8,276 nt of DNA from Candidatus Bathyarchaeota archaeon. Lineage in GTDB: Archaea > Thermoproteota > Bathyarchaeia > Bathyarchaeales > DTEX01. The translations under genes and the position numbers were made by a program. The number at the start of each line of letters is the position of its first letter. Position 1 is the stretch's first letter. Positions 6,945 to 8,276 of the stretch are shown piece after piece. A model generated the notes under the pieces. It ran no database searches and was not told where the DNA came from. It worked only from the letters and a program-made list of their open reading frames with translations. The stretch lies in NCBI GenBank assembly GCA_021158305.1, contig JAGGUU010000192.1, forward strand, positions 1 through 8,276, read 5' to 3'.

Positions 6945-7135
6945 CTTTCGTCAAGGATTGAACGGTCTTCTCCTCCGGCAGCTCATATGTTAAATTCCTG
7001 CCTATAGGGAAAAATAGGAAAGGTAACGGGCAATAACCAGTGATTCAACATATCTCTCAGCTGATACGTAAGACTTACCAACAGATTCTCCTACGCAAAA
7101 ATAACAGAGAAGAAGACAGAAAACTTAATTACTAC
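6945..7135. other. Intergenic stretch with no supportable gene
   Basis: No frame on either strand gives a recognisable protein, tRNA or repeat array. It lies where the rest of the alpha-mannosidase gene would be expected, but I cannot match it to GH38, in particular to the glycine-rich GDGGGG segment that should follow. It is probably sequence decayed beyond recognition, or the scar of the deletion that removed the remainder. Minor features are the palindrome CCTATAGG near 7002 and an AT-rich run near 7095-7135 leading into the GH2 promoter. Confidence 0.5.
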
Positions 7136-7153
7136 GCAAAGCCAATTATAAAG
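7136..7153 (+). promoter_or_regulatory. Archaeal BRE/TATA promoter for the GH2 gene
   Basis: TTATAAAG at 7146-7153 is preceded by the purine-rich GCAAAGCCAA, which can serve as a TFB-recognition element. Transcription would begin near 7175, giving a leader of about 23 bases before ATG 7198. The octamer is identical to that of the transporter operon (312-319), consistent with shared basal strength, though the flanks differ and no common operator is visible. Confidence 0.6.
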
Positions 7154-7184
7154 CTCCATTATGGAACGGATGATTGAGTAGCTT

Positions 7185-7201
7185 ATGGTGTAATGGTATG
7201 A
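7185..7201 (+). other. Two chained minimal start-codon-stop units overlapping the GH2 start
   Basis: ATG-GTG-TAA (7185-7193) shares its last A with ATG-GTA-TGA (7193-7201), whose TGA overlaps the GH2 start codon as ATGA. Together they read ATGGTGTAATGGTATGA. Both would fall in the predicted short leader. They may be chance or may act as ribosome stalling or re-initiation points; there is no strong ribosome site here other than GGTG at 7187-7190. Confidence 0.35.
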
Positions 7202-8276
7202 ATAAAATTGAATTCTCATTAGATGGATTATGGAGGCTTAAGGGTTTCTCCGATCTTAACGGTGAAGAAGAAGGCGCCTACAAGCCAGATTATCCGATTG
7301 AAGATTGGCTGACAGCAAAGGTTCCAGGAGTAGTTCATACCGACCTGATAGATAACGGCGTTATACCGGATCCATTCAAAGGATTGAATGAAGAAGCAGT
7401 CCGCTGGGTAGAAGATGTGGAATGGTGGTATAGAAGAGAATTCGAGGTCGCCCGAAACGTGCTGGAGAAAGAAACGATCGAGATACTCTTTGAGGGAATA
7501 GATACCTTCGCTTCCATATGGATAAATGGGAAGAAGATAGGCGAAACAAATAATATGTTCACTCCATGGAGATTCGCCGTAAAAGAATTTTTAAAAGAAG
7601 GAAAGAATACAATCGCGGTTCAAATAAAGCCAGCCAAAAAGATCGCTAAAGAACTAGAGGATAAGCATAAAAGTAAGTATGGCGTTCTCCACAGCGCCTT
7701 CTATACTGCAAGACCATACATAAGGAAGGCTCAATACTCCTTCGGATGGGATTGGGGACCTAAACTTCCAACTGCTGGCATATGGCGCAGTGTTAAGGTC
7801 ATAGCTTACGATAAAGCTAGACTGGGCTACATATCAGCGCTTCCACTTAAGATAGCAGATGCAAAAGCCACATTAAAATTAACAGCTGAGGTCTATGCGT
7901 CTGAGAAGGTTGAAGCTAAGGTCAAATTTAAAATAGAAGGATATGGGCAGAGGATAGAAAAATGGGTGAATGTTGAAGCTGAACAGAAAAGAAATGATGT
8001 AGAATACGAGGTTGAAATTCCAAAGCCTAAATTATGGTGGCCGAGAGGATATGGACCTCAAAACCTATACACATTAACAGCCGAGCTATACATTAAAGAC
8101 CAGCTCCTCGACAGAAAAGAGGCAAAGATTGGCGTAAGAAGCGTAGAGCTAGTGCAAGAACCAGATGAAGAGGGAAAAACATTCATCTTCAAGATTAATG
8201 GAAAGCCTGTCTTCTGTAAAGGTGCGAACTGGATACCGGCAGATTCTTTTCTGCCAAGGGTATCTAAGCAACGTTA
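7198..8276 (+). CDS. GH2 beta-mannosidase-type glycoside hydrolase (5' part, runs off the window)
   Basis: This gene gives the first 359 residues of a glycoside hydrolase family 2 protein, most like beta-mannosidase (EC 3.2.1.25), which releases mannose from non-reducing ends of beta-linked manno-oligosaccharides. No signal peptide is present, so it should act in the cytoplasm on imported sugar. The N-terminal sugar-binding jelly roll spans about 1-200: LDGLWRL near the start, VPGVVHTDLI, WWYRREFEV, FEGIDTFASIWINGKKIG, and the beta-mannosidase hallmark SFGWDWGPKLPTAGIWR around 181-197. An Ig-like domain follows (about 205-315) with PKLWWPRGYGPQNLY. The TIM barrel begins with NGKPVFCKGANWIPADSFLPR near 335-354. 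Both catalytic glutamates lie beyond the window. Full-length relatives are about 800-850 residues. ATG 7198 places LDGxW at the usual distance; an in-frame TTG at 7174 would add eight residues and is less likely. Beta-mannosidase versus a related exo-acting GH2 activity cannot be settled here. Confidence 0.92.
   Translation, partial: MNKIEFSLDGLWRLKGFSDLNGEEEGAYKPDYPIEDWLTAKVPGVVHTDLIDNGVIPDPFKGLNEEAVRWVEDVEWWYRREFEVARNVLEKETIEILFEGIDTFASIWINGKKIGETNNMFTPWRFAVKEFLKEGKNTIAVQIKPAKKIAKELEDKHKSKYGVLHSAFYTARPYIRKAQYSFGWDWGPKLPTAGIWRSVKVIAYDKARLGYISALPLKIADAKATLKLTAEVYASEKVEAKVKFKIEGYGQRIEKWVNVEAEQKRNDVEYEVEIPKPKLWWPRGYGPQNLYTLTAELYIKDQLLDRKEAKIGVRSVELVQEPDEEGKTFIFKINGKPVFCKGANWIPADSFLPRVSKQR

Noticed and set aside
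6838..7048. A minus-strand frame of about 65-70 codons containing LTYELPEEKTVQSLTKVLG, and another minus frame near 7094 reading VGKSYVSAERYVESLVIARY.
   Set aside because: They read like protein but have no good start or ribosome site, match nothing I recognise, and the first overlaps the clearly GH38-like segment at 6804-6884 on the + strand.
7040..7177. A GTG-started frame of 45 codons on the + strand upstream of the GH2 gene.
   Set aside because: It has no ribosome site, resembles no family I know, and runs across the TATA box and the predicted transcription start of the GH2 gene.
6378..7197. Possible tRNA, C/D box RNA, CRISPR or insertion-sequence remnant in the gap after dppF.
   Set aside because: No tRNA arms, paired C and D boxes, regularly spaced repeats or transposase motifs could be found by eye. 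The front part is explained by the GH38 remnant.

Overview
The window reads as a piece of an archaeal chromosome, most likely a thermophilic member of the Thermoproteota (TACK) group. Evidence for this is the pair of near-identical TATA boxes (TTATAAAG) at the expected distance upstream of two transcription units, poly-T tracts in place of hairpin terminators, heavy use of AGA/AGG for Arg and ATA for Ile, strong GAGGTGA ribosome sites, and a solute-binding protein held in the membrane by a C-terminal helix on a coiled-coil stalk, an arrangement seen in archaea that lack an outer membrane. The lineage is an inference from style; no taxonomic marker gene is present.

Layout, all on the + strand: (1) positions 2-274, the 3' end of a glyoxalase II-like metallo-beta-lactamase-fold hydrolase, unrelated to the rest. 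(2) 350-6377, a complete five-gene ABC importer operon of the dipeptide/oligopeptide (Dpp/Opp) type: binding protein, two permeases and two ATPases, with gaps or leaders of 4 to 36 bases, translationally coupled through stop codons embedded in ribosome sites, and a poly-T tract after the binding-protein gene that may dampen read-through. (3) about 6390-6944, a heavily decayed remnant of a GH38 alpha-mannosidase, recognisable only by piecing together at least eight short reading-frame segments. (4) 6945-7135, with no gene I can support. (5) a promoter and, from 7198 to the window end, the first 359 codons of a GH2 beta-mannosidase-type enzyme.

Taken together this looks like a mannoside-utilisation locus. 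The Dpp-type importer would bring in manno-oligosaccharides (members of this transporter class carry beta-linked oligosaccharides as well as peptides in hyperthermophiles), the cytoplasmic GH2 enzyme would release mannose from beta-linked ends, and an alpha-mannosidase once stood between them and has been lost. The substrate assignment rests on gene neighbourhood, not on any binding-site residue I can read. I did not find a novel defence or mobile system. The most notable items are the unlisted GH38 pseudogene, the very regular coiled-coil stalk of the binding protein, the four-cysteine tails kept in both ATPases, and a chain of two minimal start-codon-stop units running into the GH2 start codon.
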